From Parahaliea aestuarii (GTDB taxonomy: Bacteria; Pseudomonadota; Gammaproteobacteria; Pseudomonadales; Halieaceae): a stretch of 64,000 nucleotides of DNA. The translations under genes and the position numbers were made by a program. Of the stretch, positions 8,475 through 18,000 are shown one piece after another. The notes beneath the pieces were generated by a model. That model ran no database searches, was not told the origin of the DNA, and worked only from the letters and a program-made list of their open reading frames with translations. Every line of letters starts with the position of its first letter. The stretch's first letter is position 1. The stretch spans positions 62,001 through 126,000 of the forward strand of contig NZ_VRYZ01000007.1 in NCBI RefSeq assembly GCF_008064635.1, in the 5' to 3' direction.

Positions 8475-8822
8475 TCAGTCCTCCGTCTGCTGCCCCGGCA
8501 AATGCGCCCCGGAGAACGGAAAACTGGCCACATTGCTGCCCTCGCGCGCCGGGCTGTCGGAGACCTTCACCGAGCCCTCTTTCTCCACCTCGTCAATCCG
8601 GATCACCGACTGCAGCGGCACATAACTGCGCTTCACACCACTGAACTCGTTCTTCAGCTTCTCCTCACTCGGATCCACCACAATCTGCGAGCGCTCGCCG
8701 AAGATGAACTCCTCGATCTCGATAAAGCCCCACATATCGCTCTGGTAAATCTGCCGCGCAAAGACCTCGAACACCTGCGTGCCGTTCTGGAAGATCACCT
8801 TGTAGACGGGTTGGTTTGCCAT
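8475..8822 (-). CDS. DUF1820 family protein
   Basis: A 115-residue soluble protein of the DUF1820 family, found widely in gammaproteobacteria and of unknown function. Matching features are the N-terminal PVYKVIFQNGTQVFEVFAR, the segment GFIEIEEFIFGERSQIVVDPSEE (quoted as family pattern, Glu-rich) and the L-x-S-V-I-R-I-D-E-V-E-K-E-G stretch. The C-terminal 25 residues look disordered. ATG 8822 is chosen because GAGGA lies about five bases upstream and family members begin at this point; the frame stays open further upstream, but that extension has no similarity. It diverges from miaB. Confidence 0.85.
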   Translation of the reverse strand: MANQPVYKVIFQNGTQVFEVFARQIYQSDMWGFIEIEEFIFGERSQIVVDPSEEKLKNEFSGVKRSYVPLQSVIRIDEVEKEGSVKVSDSPAREGSNVASFPFSGAHLPGQQTED

Positions 8823-8982
8823 GCTGTCCTCTGGGCGGGCCGCTCTCGACAGCGGCCGCGTGGTTGTCCCCGGCGACTCGGGTGGTAGACCCGATTCGTC
8901 AGGGCGCGCAATAGTACCACCGTGACAGGGAATTTCCACCCCACAGGCCGCGTAAATGCTGGGTTTTACAGGGATGACTCTG

Positions 8983-8988
8983 TATAAT
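8983..8988 (+). promoter_or_regulatory. -10 hexamer of the miaB operon
   Basis: A perfect TATAAT 47 bases before the miaB GTG start. The -35 region 16-18 bases upstream is not well conserved, so the exact promoter is uncertain. Confidence 0.45.
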
Positions 8989-9035
8989 CCGCAGCCCTTT
9001 CGGAACCGGATTCGCCGCGGCAAGCGGCCACAAGC

Positions 9036-10385
9036 GTGCAAAAGAAGCTATACATCAAAACCCACGGCTGCCAGATGAACGAGTACGACTCCGCGCGCAT
9101 GCGCGATCTGCTCGAGGCCAGCCACGGCCTGATCGCCACCGAAAATCCGGAGGAGGCCGATGTACTGCTGCTAAACACCTGTTCTATCAGGGAAAAGGCC
9201 CAGGAGAAGGTGTTCCACCAACTGGGCCGCTGGAAGCACCTGAAGCAGAAGAATCCGGACCTGATCATCGGTGTCGGCGGCTGCGTGGCCAGCCAGGAAG
9301 GTGAGGAGATCGGTAAACGGGCTCCCTATGTCGACCTGGTGTTCGGTCCCCAGACCCTGCACCGCCTGCCCGACATGATGGCCCAGCGCGCCGCCAGCGC
9401 AGGCAGCGGCCCGGGGGGCACGCTGGTGGTGGATGTGAGCTTCCCGGAAATCGAGAAGTTCGACAACCTGCCCGAACCCAAGGTGGAGGGCCCCACGGCC
9501 TTTGTCTCCATCATGGAAGGCTGCAGCAAGTACTGCACCTTCTGCGTGGTCCCCTACACCCGCGGTGAAGAGGTCTCCCGCCCGCTGGACGATGTGATCG
9601 CCGAGATCGCCCACCTCGCCGCCAGCGGTGTGCGCGAGGTCAACCTGCTGGGCCAGAATGTGAACGCCTACCGCGGCGACAACCACCTCGGCGAGACCGT
9701 GGACTTCGCCGAGTTGCTGCACTTCGTCGCGCGCATTCCCGGCGTCGAGCGCATTCGCTACACCACCTCCCACCCGGTGGAGTTTTCCGATGCGCTGATC
9801 GACGCCTACGCTGACATCCCCCAGTTGGTCGACCACCTCCACCTGCCGGTGCAGAGCGGCTCGGATCGCATACTGATGGCGATGAAGCGCGGTCACACCG
9901 CGCTGGAGTACAAGTCCAAGATCCGCCGCCTGCGCAAGATCCGCCCGGACATTTCCATTTCCTCCGACTTCATCATCGGCTTCCCCGGCGAGAGTGAGGC
10001 GGACTTCGCCGCCACCATGAAACTGGTGGAGGACATCGGCTTCGACACCTCTTTCAGCTTCGTTTACAGCGCCCGCCCCGGCACCCCGGCGGCGGAATTG
10101 CCCGACGAGACCGACGAGGACACCAAGAAGCAGCGCCTGCAGATCCTGCAGAGCCGCATCAACCAGCACGCCCAGGAAATCAGCCGGCGCATGGTCGGCA
10201 AGGCCCACCGGGTGCTGGTGACGGGGGTCTCCAAAAAGGACCCGGGCCAGCTACAGGGCCGCACCGAGAACAACCGGGTGGTCAATTTCGCCTGCGACGA
10301 TCTCGAATTGATCGGCCAGTTTGCCGATATCATGGTCCACGAGGCCCTGCCCAATTCCCTGCGCGGCGAACTGCTGTGCGGTTGA
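9036..10385 (+). CDS. miaB: tRNA-2-methylthio-N6-dimethylallyladenosine synthase MiaB
   Basis: MiaB is a radical-SAM enzyme that adds the 2-methylthio group to i6A37 of tRNA. At 449 residues it has the normal length. The N-terminal MTTase domain carries the auxiliary cluster cysteines C12, C49 and C83; the radical-SAM motif CSKYCTFC gives C163, C167 and C170; the C-terminal TRAM domain covers about 380-445. The start is GTG 9036 followed by the typical [16 protein letters not shown]. It heads a run with phoH, ybeY, corC and lnt that is conserved in gammaproteobacteria. This is the second tRNA-modification locus in the window after cmoAB. Confidence 0.96.
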   Translation: MQKKLYIKTHGCQMNEYDSARMRDLLEASHGLIATENPEEADVLLLNTCSIREKAQEKVFHQLGRWKHLKQKNPDLIIGVGGCVASQEGEEIGKRAPYVDLVFGPQTLHRLPDMMAQRAASAGSGPGGTLVVDVSFPEIEKFDNLPEPKVEGPTAFVSIMEGCSKYCTFCVVPYTRGEEVSRPLDDVIAEIAHLAASGVREVNLLGQNVNAYRGDNHLGETVDFAELLHFVARIPGVERIRYTTSHPVEFSDALIDAYADIPQLVDHLHLPVQSGSDRILMAMKRGHTALEYKSKIRRLRKIRPDISISSDFIIGFPGESEADFAATMKLVEDIGFDTSFSFVYSARPGTPAAELPDETDEDTKKQRLQILQSRINQHAQEISRRMVGKAHRVLVTGVSKKDPGQLQGRTENNRVVNFACDDLELIGQFADIMVHEALPNSLRGELLCG

Positions 10386-10448
10386 CTGTGCCCGATTCCC
10401 GTATATCCTTTGAATTTCAATCTCTTGCCCCCGTGGCCGACTATCGAT

Positions 10449-11480
10449 TTGAACACTGAATCCCCGACGCCTCCCAGCGAGGCGGCGACACAACAAAGCC
10501 TTTCCCTGGAACCCAATGACCCGCGCCACCTGGCCCTGCTGTGCGGCCAGCTGGACAGTCACCTGCGCCAGATCGAAAAGCGCCTGGGTATCACCATCAA
10601 CAACCGGGGCAACCAGTTCCTGCTGAGCGGGCCGGCGGACCAGGTCAGCGCCGCTGCCCGGCTGCTGCAGTACCTCTACGCCGAGGTCTGCCAGGGCGTG
10701 GGACTGTCACCGGAATCGCTGCACCTGCAACTGCAGCAATCCGGCCTGGAGGCACTCGATGAGCACGGCGCCGCCGGGGGCCAGGTGGCCGCCATCCAGG
10801 TCATTCGCACCAAGCGTGCCTCGGTCAAGCCACGCGGCAAGAACCAGCAGGGCTATGTACGCGCCATCAAGGATTGCGATATCAACTTCGGCATCGGCCC
10901 CGCCGGCACCGGCAAGACCTACCTCGCCGTGGCCTGTGCGGTGGAGGCCCTGCTGGAGGAGAAAGTACGTCGCATCCTGCTGGTGCGCCCGGCGGTGGAA
11001 GCCGGCGAGAAGCTGGGCTTTCTGCCCGGCGACCTGAGCCAGAAGATCGACCCCTATCTGCGCCCCCTGTACGACGCCCTCTACGAAATGCTGGGCTTCG
11101 AAACCGTCAATAAATACATCGAGCGTAACGTCATCGAGGTCGCGCCGCTGGCCTTTATGCGCGGGCGCACCCTGAACAATTCCTTCATCATTCTCGACGA
11201 AGCGCAGAACACGACCCGCGAACAGATGAAGATGTTCCTGACCCGTATCGGTTTCGGTTCCACGGCGGTCATCACCGGCGACGCCACACAGATCGACCTG
11301 CCCCGCGGAGTCCAGAGCGGCCTCACCCACGTCAGCAACATCCTGACCGAAGTGGAGGGCATCAGCTTTACCTGGTTTGGCAACAAGGACGTGGTGCGCC
11401 ACCCGCTGGTGCAGCGCATCGTGGAGGCCTACGATGCCGCTGAAGACCGCGCCACCCCGCTGGACAAGAGCCGACCGTGA
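10449..11480 (+). CDS. ybeZ: PhoH-like NTPase (YbeZ)
   Basis: A PhoH-family P-loop NTPase linked with YbeY in rRNA processing and late ribosome assembly. It has Walker A GPAGTGKT and the PhoH Walker B region FIILDEAQNTT. An N-terminal KH-like region of about 110 residues precedes the NTPase core, as in other YbeZ proteins. The start is uncertain: TTG 10449 gives 343 residues beginning LNTESP, close to where Pseudomonas homologues begin, while an upstream TTG at 10410 would give 356. Neither has a strong ribosome-binding site. The stop overlaps the GTG of ybeY by four bases. Confidence 0.92.
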   Translation: MNTESPTPPSEAATQQSLSLEPNDPRHLALLCGQLDSHLRQIEKRLGITINNRGNQFLLSGPADQVSAAARLLQYLYAEVCQGVGLSPESLHLQLQQSGLEALDEHGAAGGQVAAIQVIRTKRASVKPRGKNQQGYVRAIKDCDINFGIGPAGTGKTYLAVACAVEALLEEKVRRILLVRPAVEAGEKLGFLPGDLSQKIDPYLRPLYDALYEMLGFETVNKYIERNVIEVAPLAFMRGRTLNNSFIILDEAQNTTREQMKMFLTRIGFGSTAVITGDATQIDLPRGVQSGLTHVSNILTEVEGISFTWFGNKDVVRHPLVQRIVEAYDAAEDRATPLDKSRP

Positions 11481-12001
11481 CCCTGACCGTGGATATCCAG
11501 CGCGCCACCGCCGAACCTGTACCCGACGAGGACGACATACGACGCTGGATTGATGCCGCCCTGGCCGGCCACCGAGATGGCCAGGACACAGAAATCGCCC
11601 TGCGCCTGGTGGACCGAGAGGAAATGGCCATGCTGAACGGCCAGTACCGCGGCAAACCGCGCCCGACCAACGTGCTGTCCTTTCCCTCTGACCTGCCCGC
11701 TGAACTGAACCTGCCGCTGCTGGGCGACATGGTGATCTGCGCGCCGCTGGTCGCCGAGGAGGCCAGCCAGCAGCACAAGCCCGCCACAGCCCACTGGGCC
11801 CATCTCTGTGTCCACGGCACCCTGCACCTGCTGGGTTACGACCACATCGAGGACGGCGAGGCCGAGGCCATGGAAGCCCTGGAAACCCGGGTGCTGGCCA
11901 CCCTGGGCTACCCCTGCCCCTACACTGAAACTGCCCATACCCCCTGCCCCGACGCGGCAGGAATCCCCGCAGACACCGCCAAGGAGCACAACCCCCAATG
12001 A
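11477..12001 (+). CDS. ybeY: Endoribonuclease YbeY (16S rRNA maturation)
   Basis: YbeY is a zinc-dependent single-strand RNase for 16S rRNA 3'-end maturation and 70S quality control. The zinc motif HGTLHLLGYDH is complete (H113, H117, H123). The protein has 174 residues; the last 25, after the conserved L-G-Y-P region, form a Pro/Thr-rich tail longer than in E. coli (155 residues). It starts at GTG 11477, overlapping the ybeZ stop, and its stop overlaps the corC ATG, so three genes in a row are translationally coupled. Confidence 0.95.
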   Translation: MTLTVDIQRATAEPVPDEDDIRRWIDAALAGHRDGQDTEIALRLVDREEMAMLNGQYRGKPRPTNVLSFPSDLPAELNLPLLGDMVICAPLVAEEASQQHKPATAHWAHLCVHGTLHLLGYDHIEDGEAEAMEALETRVLATLGYPCPYTETAHTPCPDAAGIPADTAKEHNPQ

Positions 12002-12843
12002 GCGAAGACCGCAACGGCAGCGATTCAGGCGACAAGTCCTGGCTCGAAAAGATCGCCCTGCTTTTTTCCTCGGACCCTCACAGCCGTAACGACCTGGAAG
12101 AGGTTCTCCTGATCGCCGCCGAAAACGAGGTGATCGACGAAGACGCCCGCAGCATCATGGAAGGGGCGATGAAGGTCAGCGACATGCAGGCCCGGGACAT
12201 CATGATCCCGCGCGCGCAGATGGTGGTGATCAAGGCGGAGTGCACCCTGGAGGAAATCCTGCCGCAGATCATCCGCTCGGCCCACTCGCGCTACCCGGTG
12301 GTGGGCGACAGCCCGGACGACGTGCTCGGCATTCTGCTGGCCAAGGACCTGCTGCCGCAGATTCTGGCCAAGGACAACGACAACTTCCAGATCCGCGACC
12401 TGCTGCGCCCCACCGTGGTGGTGCCCGAGAGCAAGCGCCTCAATGTGCTGCTGCGGGAATTCCGCGAGAACCGCAACCACATGGCCATCGTCATCGACGA
12501 GTACGGCGGCGTGGCCGGACTGGTGACCATCGAGGACGTACTGGAGGAAATTGTCGGTGACATCGAAGACGAAACCGACCACGAGGAAGACCAGTTCATC
12601 CGCAAGATCTCGGACGAAGACTACTTCATCAAGGCCCTGACGCCGATCGAGGACTTCAACGAGCACTTCAAGACGACCTTCAGCGACGAGGAGTTCGATA
12701 CCATCGGCGGGCTGGTGATCCAGGCCTTCGGTCACATGCCCGCGCGCAATGAGGTCACCACCATCGACAACTTCGAGTTCAAGGTAATCAACGCCGACCA
12801 GCGCAAGATTCACAGCCTGCGCATGCGGCCGCTGGAAGAGTAA
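11998..12843 (+). CDS. corC: CorC/YbeX family CBS-pair protein
   Basis: A cytoplasmic protein of 281 residues with two CBS domains (about 67-190) and a C-terminal CorC_HlyC domain (about 205-278). YbeX/CorC has been linked to magnesium and cobalt efflux with CorA and, more recently, to ribosome metabolism alongside YbeY; the position directly after ybeY fits the latter. Family landmarks are DIMIPRAQMVVI at 64-75, VVGDSPDDVLGIL in CBS1 and VIDEYGGVAGLVTIEDVLEEIVGDIEDE-type sequence in CBS2. There are no membrane segments. The ATG overlaps the ybeY stop. Confidence 0.93.
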   Translation: MSEDRNGSDSGDKSWLEKIALLFSSDPHSRNDLEEVLLIAAENEVIDEDARSIMEGAMKVSDMQARDIMIPRAQMVVIKAECTLEEILPQIIRSAHSRYPVVGDSPDDVLGILLAKDLLPQILAKDNDNFQIRDLLRPTVVVPESKRLNVLLREFRENRNHMAIVIDEYGGVAGLVTIEDVLEEIVGDIEDETDHEEDQFIRKISDEDYFIKALTPIEDFNEHFKTTFSDEEFDTIGGLVIQAFGHMPARNEVTTIDNFEFKVINADQRKIHSLRMRPLEE

Positions 12844-12847
12844 CGCC

Positions 12848-14353
12848 GTGCCCGTGATGCAGCTGCCGGGGCGCCTGCAAAGCGTGGCAGTGGCGCTGGC
12901 CTGCCTGTTCGCCGGCGCGCTGGTCACCCTGTCGCTGGCGCCCTACAACTTCTGGCCGGCCGGCATCCTCTCCTGCCTGCTGCTGTGCGCCCTGCTCGAC
13001 CGCGCCACGCCGCGCCAGGCCCTGTGGCGGGGCTGGCTCTACGGTTGCGGCTTCTTCGGTGCAGGCACCTCCTGGGTCTACGTCAGCATCCATGTCTACG
13101 GCTACGCCCCGGTACCGCTGGCGCTGTTTCTCACCGCGCTGTTCTGCGCCGGCCTGGCCCTGTTCCAGCTGTTGTTCGCCTGGTGCTATGTGCGCTGGGT
13201 GCGCGGCCAACCCGCCGGTGTGCTGCTGGGTTTTCCCGCCCTGTGGGTACTCTCGGAGTGGTTGCGCAGCTGGTTGTTGACCGGCTTTCCCTGGCTCTAC
13301 CTCGGCTACGGCCACCTGGATACGCCGCTGTCCGGCTGGGCGCCGGTCACCGGTGTTTACGGCCTGTCCTTCGCCTGCGCCATCACTGCCAGCTGCCTGT
13401 TTATCAGCTGGCGACGCCGGCGCATCTCGGTATGGGTGTCTACCGCTCTGGCCCTGCTCATCACCTGGGCCGGCGGCGCCCTGCTGAGGCCGGTGGAGTG
13501 GGTGGCGCCGGCCAGTGAGGAGCCACTGCAGGTCGCCTTTTACCAGCCGAATATCCCCCAGGAACTGAAGTGGGAGCGCAGTTATCTGCCGCACATCCTG
13601 CGCCAGTACGGCGAGGCGATGGGCCCGCTGTATGGCAAGGACATCGTCATCTGGCCGGAGTCGGCCGTGCCGCGCTACTTCCAGGACATGCAGGACTGGT
13701 TCCGGCCGATCGCCGAACGCACCGGCAATGCCAACGGCACGCTGATCAGCGGCGTGCCCTATCGCGGCGACAGCGCCGGCGAGTACTACAACAGTGTGGT
13801 GGCCCTCGGCGACGGCGCGGGGGTCTACCACAAACAGCGCCTGGTGCCCTTTGGCGAGTACGTACCGCTGGAGGACTGGCTGCGGGGTCTGATCGCCTTC
13901 TTCGACCTGCCCATGTCCGGCTTCAGCGCCGGCGACAGCGACCAGCCCCCCCTGCTTGCAGGCCCCTGGCGCGTGGCACCGCTGATCTGCTACGAAATTG
14001 CCTATCCACAGCAGGCCGCCGAGGCCGCGCGCTCCGCCGACCTGCTGCTCACGGTCAGCAACGACAGCTGGTTTGGCGATTCCATCGGCCCCCTGCAGCA
14101 CCTTGAAATGGCGCAGATGCGGGCCCTGGAGAATGGCCGCTACGTGCTGCGCGGCACCAACAACGGGGTGTCTGCGATTATCGACCCGCGGGGCAAAATT
14201 ACGGCAGCCAGCGAACAGTTTGAGGAGACGGTACTCACCGGAGAAGCCCAGGTGATGCTGGGGCGCACACCGTTCACCAGCTTTGGTGTGTGGCCGATGA
14301 TCGGCGGTTGTTTGCTGGCGCTTTTCGCGATGGGCATTGCCCAGCGGCGATAG
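12848..14353 (+). CDS. lnt: Apolipoprotein N-acyltransferase Lnt
   Basis: Lnt adds the third acyl chain to the N-terminal Cys of lipoproteins in the inner membrane. The 501-residue protein has about six membrane segments within residues 12-215, then a periplasmic nitrilase-fold domain with the catalytic triad E271 (VIWPESAVPRY), K329 (YHKQRLVPFGEY) and C381 (PLICYEIAYP), and a final membrane segment at the C-terminus. Length and triad match E. coli Lnt. It starts at GTG 12848, five bases after corC. Several lipoproteins elsewhere in the window (LptE and the DUF885 protein) would be its substrates. Confidence 0.95.
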   Translation: MPVMQLPGRLQSVAVALACLFAGALVTLSLAPYNFWPAGILSCLLLCALLDRATPRQALWRGWLYGCGFFGAGTSWVYVSIHVYGYAPVPLALFLTALFCAGLALFQLLFAWCYVRWVRGQPAGVLLGFPALWVLSEWLRSWLLTGFPWLYLGYGHLDTPLSGWAPVTGVYGLSFACAITASCLFISWRRRRISVWVSTALALLITWAGGALLRPVEWVAPASEEPLQVAFYQPNIPQELKWERSYLPHILRQYGEAMGPLYGKDIVIWPESAVPRYFQDMQDWFRPIAERTGNANGTLISGVPYRGDSAGEYYNSVVALGDGAGVYHKQRLVPFGEYVPLEDWLRGLIAFFDLPMSGFSAGDSDQPPLLAGPWRVAPLICYEIAYPQQAAEAARSADLLLTVSNDSWFGDSIGPLQHLEMAQMRALENGRYVLRGTNNGVSAIIDPRGKITAASEQFEETVLTGEAQVMLGRTPFTSFGVWPMIGGCLLALFAMGIAQRR

Positions 14354-14469
14354 TCGTTTTGGGTGATTTTCGGCTCAACTTCATACGCCACCTATCGTAT
14401 CCCCCAGTGCACCTCCCCCGGTAAATCGCAGTACCATGACCCATCGTCATAATAATGAGGAGGGTAGTG

Positions 14470-15678
14470 GTGACCAAAAACACAGAGAACTGGGTGGAGA
14501 TTCGCTCACGGGTCAAGACCTTCCTCGAAGAGAAAATCTACCCGGCGGAACCTGTATTACAGGGCAATGACCGCACCGCCGCCAACCTCGCCATGGCGGA
14601 CCTGATCGAGCAGGCCAAGGCTGCCGGCCTCTGGGCGCTGGGCCACCCGAAGGAAATCGGCGGCCAGGGCATGCCCTTTATGGAATACGTCTACATCAAT
14701 GAAGTGGTAGGTCGCTCGGAGTATGCCCAGACCGTGTTCGGCACTCTCAGCCACCAGGACTCCATCATGCTCAATCTCTACGCCTCGGAGAAATGGAAGG
14801 CGGAGTACCTGGGGCCGCTGGTGAACGGGGATATCTACCCCAGCTTCGCCATGACCGAGCCGGATATCGCCTCCTCCGACCCCACCCAGTTGCAGACCCG
14901 CGCCGAACTGGAGGACGGACACTGGGTCATCAACGGACGCAAATGGTTCACCACCGGCGCCGACCAGGCCGCCTATACCACCATTATGTGCCGCACCGAG
15001 CCCGATGCGCCCCCACACAAAGCCTTCAGCATGATCGTGGTGCCCACCAACACCCGCGGCTACAACATCCTGCGCGACACCCCGGTGCTGGGCCTCAACA
15101 CCGGCCACTTCGAAGTCGCGTACGACAATATCCGGGTGCCGGAGGACCACCTGCTGGGCCGTCGTGGCGAGGGCTTCCTGATCGCCCAGAAACGCCTTGG
15201 CCCCGGCCGTATCTTTCACTGCATGCGCTGGCTGGGGCAAGCCCAGCGCGCCTTCGACCTGATGTGCGAACGCCTGCACGAGCGCAGCGCCTTTGGCGGC
15301 TCGCTGGCAGACAAGCAGCTGATGCAGAAGCACGTATTCGACAGCCTGTCCGAGATTTCCGCCTGCCGCCAGCTCACCCTGCAGGCCGCCCGCCGCATCG
15401 ACAGCGGCGATCCGGCCCGTGTCGAGATCGGCGTAATCAAGGTGGTAGGGGCGCAGATGCTGCACAACGTCATCGACCGCGCCATCCAGGTCTTCGGCGC
15501 CAAGGGCCTCACCGACGACACCCCCCTGTCGCGCATGTACCGCCACGCCCGCGAAGGCCGTATCTACGACGGCCCGGACGAGGTGCATGTACAGTCGGTG
15601 GCGCGCCAGATTCTCAAGCGCTACCTGGATGGCGGCCCCGGCTGGGACTTTGGCGAACGCGACAGCGAACTGGTCTGA
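14470..15678 (+). CDS. Acyl-CoA dehydrogenase, LvaC/ACAD10-11 type
   Basis: A FAD enzyme of 402 residues with the acyl-CoA dehydrogenase domain order: N-terminal helical (to about 130), beta domain with FAMTEPDIASSDPTQLQT, and C-terminal helical with YDGPDEVHVQSVARQILK near the end. The YDGPDEVH ending is typical of the ACAD10/11-like branch. Start GTG 14470 follows AGGAGG by six bases; an ATG at 14455 overlaps that site. An APH-fold kinase follows after 12 bases and a DUF6285-like small protein after that, the same trio as lvaC-lvaA-lvaB of Pseudomonas putida. There the dehydrogenase acts on 4-phosphoacyl-CoA during levulinate breakdown. The Lva-type role is an inference from this arrangement. 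Confidence 0.9.
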   Translation: MTKNTENWVEIRSRVKTFLEEKIYPAEPVLQGNDRTAANLAMADLIEQAKAAGLWALGHPKEIGGQGMPFMEYVYINEVVGRSEYAQTVFGTLSHQDSIMLNLYASEKWKAEYLGPLVNGDIYPSFAMTEPDIASSDPTQLQTRAELEDGHWVINGRKWFTTGADQAAYTTIMCRTEPDAPPHKAFSMIVVPTNTRGYNILRDTPVLGLNTGHFEVAYDNIRVPEDHLLGRRGEGFLIAQKRLGPGRIFHCMRWLGQAQRAFDLMCERLHERSAFGGSLADKQLMQKHVFDSLSEISACRQLTLQAARRIDSGDPARVEIGVIKVVGAQMLHNVIDRAIQVFGAKGLTDDTPLSRMYRHAREGRIYDGPDEVHVQSVARQILKRYLDGGPGWDFGERDSELV

Positions 15679-15690
15679 AGCGGCATCGGC

Positions 15691-16683
15691 ATGGACAAGA
15701 CAACCGTACAGGAGCGGCTGGGAACAGCCCTCTCCCGCAGCGTTAGCGAAGACTTCCGCGTTGACGGCCTGCGCCTTCTGACCGGCGGCTCCGCCGCCCA
15801 GACCTGGCGCTTTACCCTGCACCGCGACAGCGGCGCAGAGGACTTCATCCTGCGCCTGGCCCACGGTGGCGAGCCCTTCGAGATGGGCATCGACAAGCGC
15901 ATGGAGGCCGCCGTGCAGTCTCACGCGGTAGCCCACGGGGTGCTGGCCCCGGACATCATCCTGGTCATCGAGCCGGAAGATCAGCTCGGTGAAGGCTTTG
16001 TCATGAAGCTGGTGGAAGGCGAGACCATTCCCCAGAAGATCCTGCGCCAGGAACGCTTCGCCAACGCCCGCCCGCGCATGGCGGCTCAGAGCGGCCGACT
16101 GTTGGCGGATATCCACCGGGTGCCGGTGGCGGAGCTGGACTTCCTGCCGGACCTCAGCGTAGCGCCGCAACTGGCGGCGCTGGAACGCTTCTACGCCAGC
16201 TTCGGCGAACCCGTCCCCCTGTTCGACTTCACCTTCCGCTGGCTGCAGCGCCGCATGCCTGCCGCCGCGCGCAAAACCCTGGTGCACGCCGATTTCCGCA
16301 ACGGCAATCTGATGGTGGACGAGAGCGGTATTGTCTCCATTCTCGACTGGGAACTGGCCCACCTGGGCGACCCGATGGAAGATCTGGGCTGGCTCTGTGT
16401 CAATTCCTGGCGCTTCGGCAACCGCGAGCTGCCGGTAGGTGGTTTTGGATCCCGCGAAGACCTCTACCGCGGCTACCGGGAGGCAGGCGGCGAGCTGGAT
16501 GAGGACGCTGTGTTCTTCTGGGAGGTACTCGGTGTGCTGAAATGGGGCTTGATCTGCCTCTACCAGACCGGTGTCCACCTCAAGGGCATCGACCGCTCCG
16601 TCAACCGCGCGGCCATCGGACGCCGCGTTTCCGAAACCGAAATCGACCTGCTGTCGCTGCTCAGCGATCCGCGGGCGCGCTGA
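15691..16683 (+). CDS. APH-fold phosphotransferase, LvaA/ACAD11-kinase-like
   Basis: A 330-residue aminoglycoside-phosphotransferase-fold kinase. The Brenner motif HADFRNGN lies at 199-206 with catalytic D201, and the metal-binding DWE at 219-221. The nucleotide loop is around LTGGSAAQTWRF (30-41). Members of this branch sit next to acyl-CoA dehydrogenases. In P. putida LvaA and mammalian ACAD10/11 the kinase phosphorylates the 4-hydroxyl of a 4-hydroxyacyl-CoA so that the dehydrogenase partner can eliminate phosphate. That substrate is the best guess here; drug resistance is unlikely given the context. It starts at ATG 15691, 12 bases after the dehydrogenase stop. Confidence 0.88.
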   Translation: MDKTTVQERLGTALSRSVSEDFRVDGLRLLTGGSAAQTWRFTLHRDSGAEDFILRLAHGGEPFEMGIDKRMEAAVQSHAVAHGVLAPDIILVIEPEDQLGEGFVMKLVEGETIPQKILRQERFANARPRMAAQSGRLLADIHRVPVAELDFLPDLSVAPQLAALERFYASFGEPVPLFDFTFRWLQRRMPAAARKTLVHADFRNGNLMVDESGIVSILDWELAHLGDPMEDLGWLCVNSWRFGNRELPVGGFGSREDLYRGYREAGGELDEDAVFFWEVLGVLKWGLICLYQTGVHLKGIDRSVNRAAIGRRVSETEIDLLSLLSDPRAR

Positions 16684-16712
16684 AACGCGTCGCCCCTACC
16701 AGGAGAAGAGAC

Positions 16713-17108
16713 ATGCCCCTCAATCGACCGGACCGCAACGAGCTGGTAGCCAGTGTGCGGGAAATGCTGGAAACACAGTTCCTGCCGGTGCTCGAAGACA
16801 AGAACCTGATCTACCAGAGCCGGGTGGCCATCAACATCCTGAACATTGTCGAGCGCGAGCTCGACGGCAGCGAGGCCATGCTCGCCGCCGAACGGCAGCG
16901 TCTGGTTGAGCTGCTCGGCGAAGATGACGACGTCAAAAGACTGAATGAAAGGCTGGTCACAAGCATCCGCAACGGCGACTTCGACGACGATGACGAGGCG
17001 TTAATGCAGCATTTTCTGACGACCACCCTGGACAAGATCGCCATCGACAATCCGAGCTACTCTACATACACCGACTATCAGGAGAAGCGGCGCTCTATCA
17101 ACTACTGA
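16713..17108 (+). CDS. DUF6285-like small protein, possible LvaB counterpart
   Basis: A 131-residue, acidic, mostly helical soluble protein with no motif of an enzyme. The pattern RPDRNELVASVREMLETQFLP then YQSRVAINILNIVERELDG resembles DUF6285 proteins, which are regularly encoded beside APH kinases and acyl-CoA dehydrogenases. In the Lva pathway a small protein, LvaB, is needed for good activity of the kinase LvaA; this gene has the matching size and place. Start ATG 16713 has AGGAGAAG seven bases upstream. It is the last gene of the plus-strand trio; a minus-strand SDR gene converges on it 37 bases later. Confidence 0.7.
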   Translation: MPLNRPDRNELVASVREMLETQFLPVLEDKNLIYQSRVAINILNIVERELDGSEAMLAAERQRLVELLGEDDDVKRLNERLVTSIRNGDFDDDDEALMQHFLTTTLDKIAIDNPSYSTYTDYQEKRRSINY

Positions 17109-17145
17109 GCACCGCCCGGCGAGCCAGGACAGGCGGGGCACCCCG

Positions 17146-17913
17146 CTAGACAATCGGTAACGACAAGCCCCCGTCCACAGTGATACAGGTACCCGTCATG
17201 TAAGCTGACGCATCAGAGGCAAGCAACAGGATTGCACCGCTGAGATCGTCATATACGCCGAGGCGGCGCTGGGGAATACGCGCCAGCAGGGCCTTACCTT
17301 TTGGACTTTCAAGAAATTCGCCGGCGAGATCTGTGACGTAATAGCCAGGCGCAATGGCATTGACGGTGACACCGTATCGCGCCCACTCCACCGCCATATT
17401 ACGAGTCAGGTGCAGCAGGGCGGCCTTTGACGCCGAATAGGGACCCGTGCCTTTTTGCACCGCCGATCCCAGGATGGAAGAAATGTTGACTACCCGGCCG
17501 GGCTTTTCCGCCGCTGCGAGACGGCGCACGGCCTCACGCGCAACCAGCCATGGCCCCTTCAGGTTTGCCGCCTGTACGTTGTCCCAGGTTTCCACGTCCG
17601 TATCCAGCAAAGAGGGCTTGGCCACCACACCCGCGTTGTTCACCACCACGTCGACAACGCTGTCCCCCACCGCAGCCGCGAACGCCTCCCTGACGCTGTC
17701 TTCGGAAGTCACGTCCATCGCCTGAGCGACGGCCTGGCCACCCGCTGCCTCGATCGCCGAAACCGTCTCCGTAAGCTTCTCTACACGACGGGCGCAAACG
17801 ATAACGCGTGCCCCTGCTGCTGCCATTACTTCTGCAAAATGGCGGCCCAGGCCGGTGCCACCGCCTGTTACCATGACGGTCTTGCCGGTCAGGTCAAAGA
17901 TAGAATCTTTCAT
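17146..17913 (-). CDS. Short-chain dehydrogenase/reductase
   Basis: A classical SDR of 255 residues. The NAD(P) loop TGGGTGLG is at 16-23, NNAG at 91-94, and the catalytic set S145, Y158 and K162 (PYSASK) is complete; the C-terminus has the usual YMTGTCITVDGG. Arg41/Arg42 after the second beta strand suggest NADPH, though this is weak evidence. It converges with the Lva-like trio and is followed upstream on its own strand by a CoA-transferase gene 87 bases away. In the P. putida Lva pathway an SDR (LvaD) reduces the 4-keto group of levulinyl-CoA, so that is a candidate role. Base composition here is somewhat lower in GC than in flanking genes. Confidence 0.88.
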   Translation of the reverse strand: MKDSIFDLTGKTVMVTGGGTGLGRHFAEVMAAAGARVIVCARRVEKLTETVSAIEAAGGQAVAQAMDVTSEDSVREAFAAAVGDSVVDVVVNNAGVVAKPSLLDTDVETWDNVQAANLKGPWLVAREAVRRLAAAEKPGRVVNISSILGSAVQKGTGPYSASKAALLHLTRNMAVEWARYGVTVNAIAPGYYVTDLAGEFLESPKGKALLARIPQRRLGVYDDLSGAILLLASDASAYMTGTCITVDGGLSLPIV

Positions 17914-18000
17914 GGTATTTTCCTGTCTTTACAACGCGTTCCGCTAAACTATCGCAGAATCCAGCCCCCTGTGAGCTGCCTGTTCATATAGGGTCAAATG

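Noticed and set aside
14557-16578. 673-codon minus-strand frame opposite the acyl-CoA dehydrogenase and kinase
   Set aside because: It spans the antisense of two separate conserved genes and their junction, which a real gene would not be expected to do.
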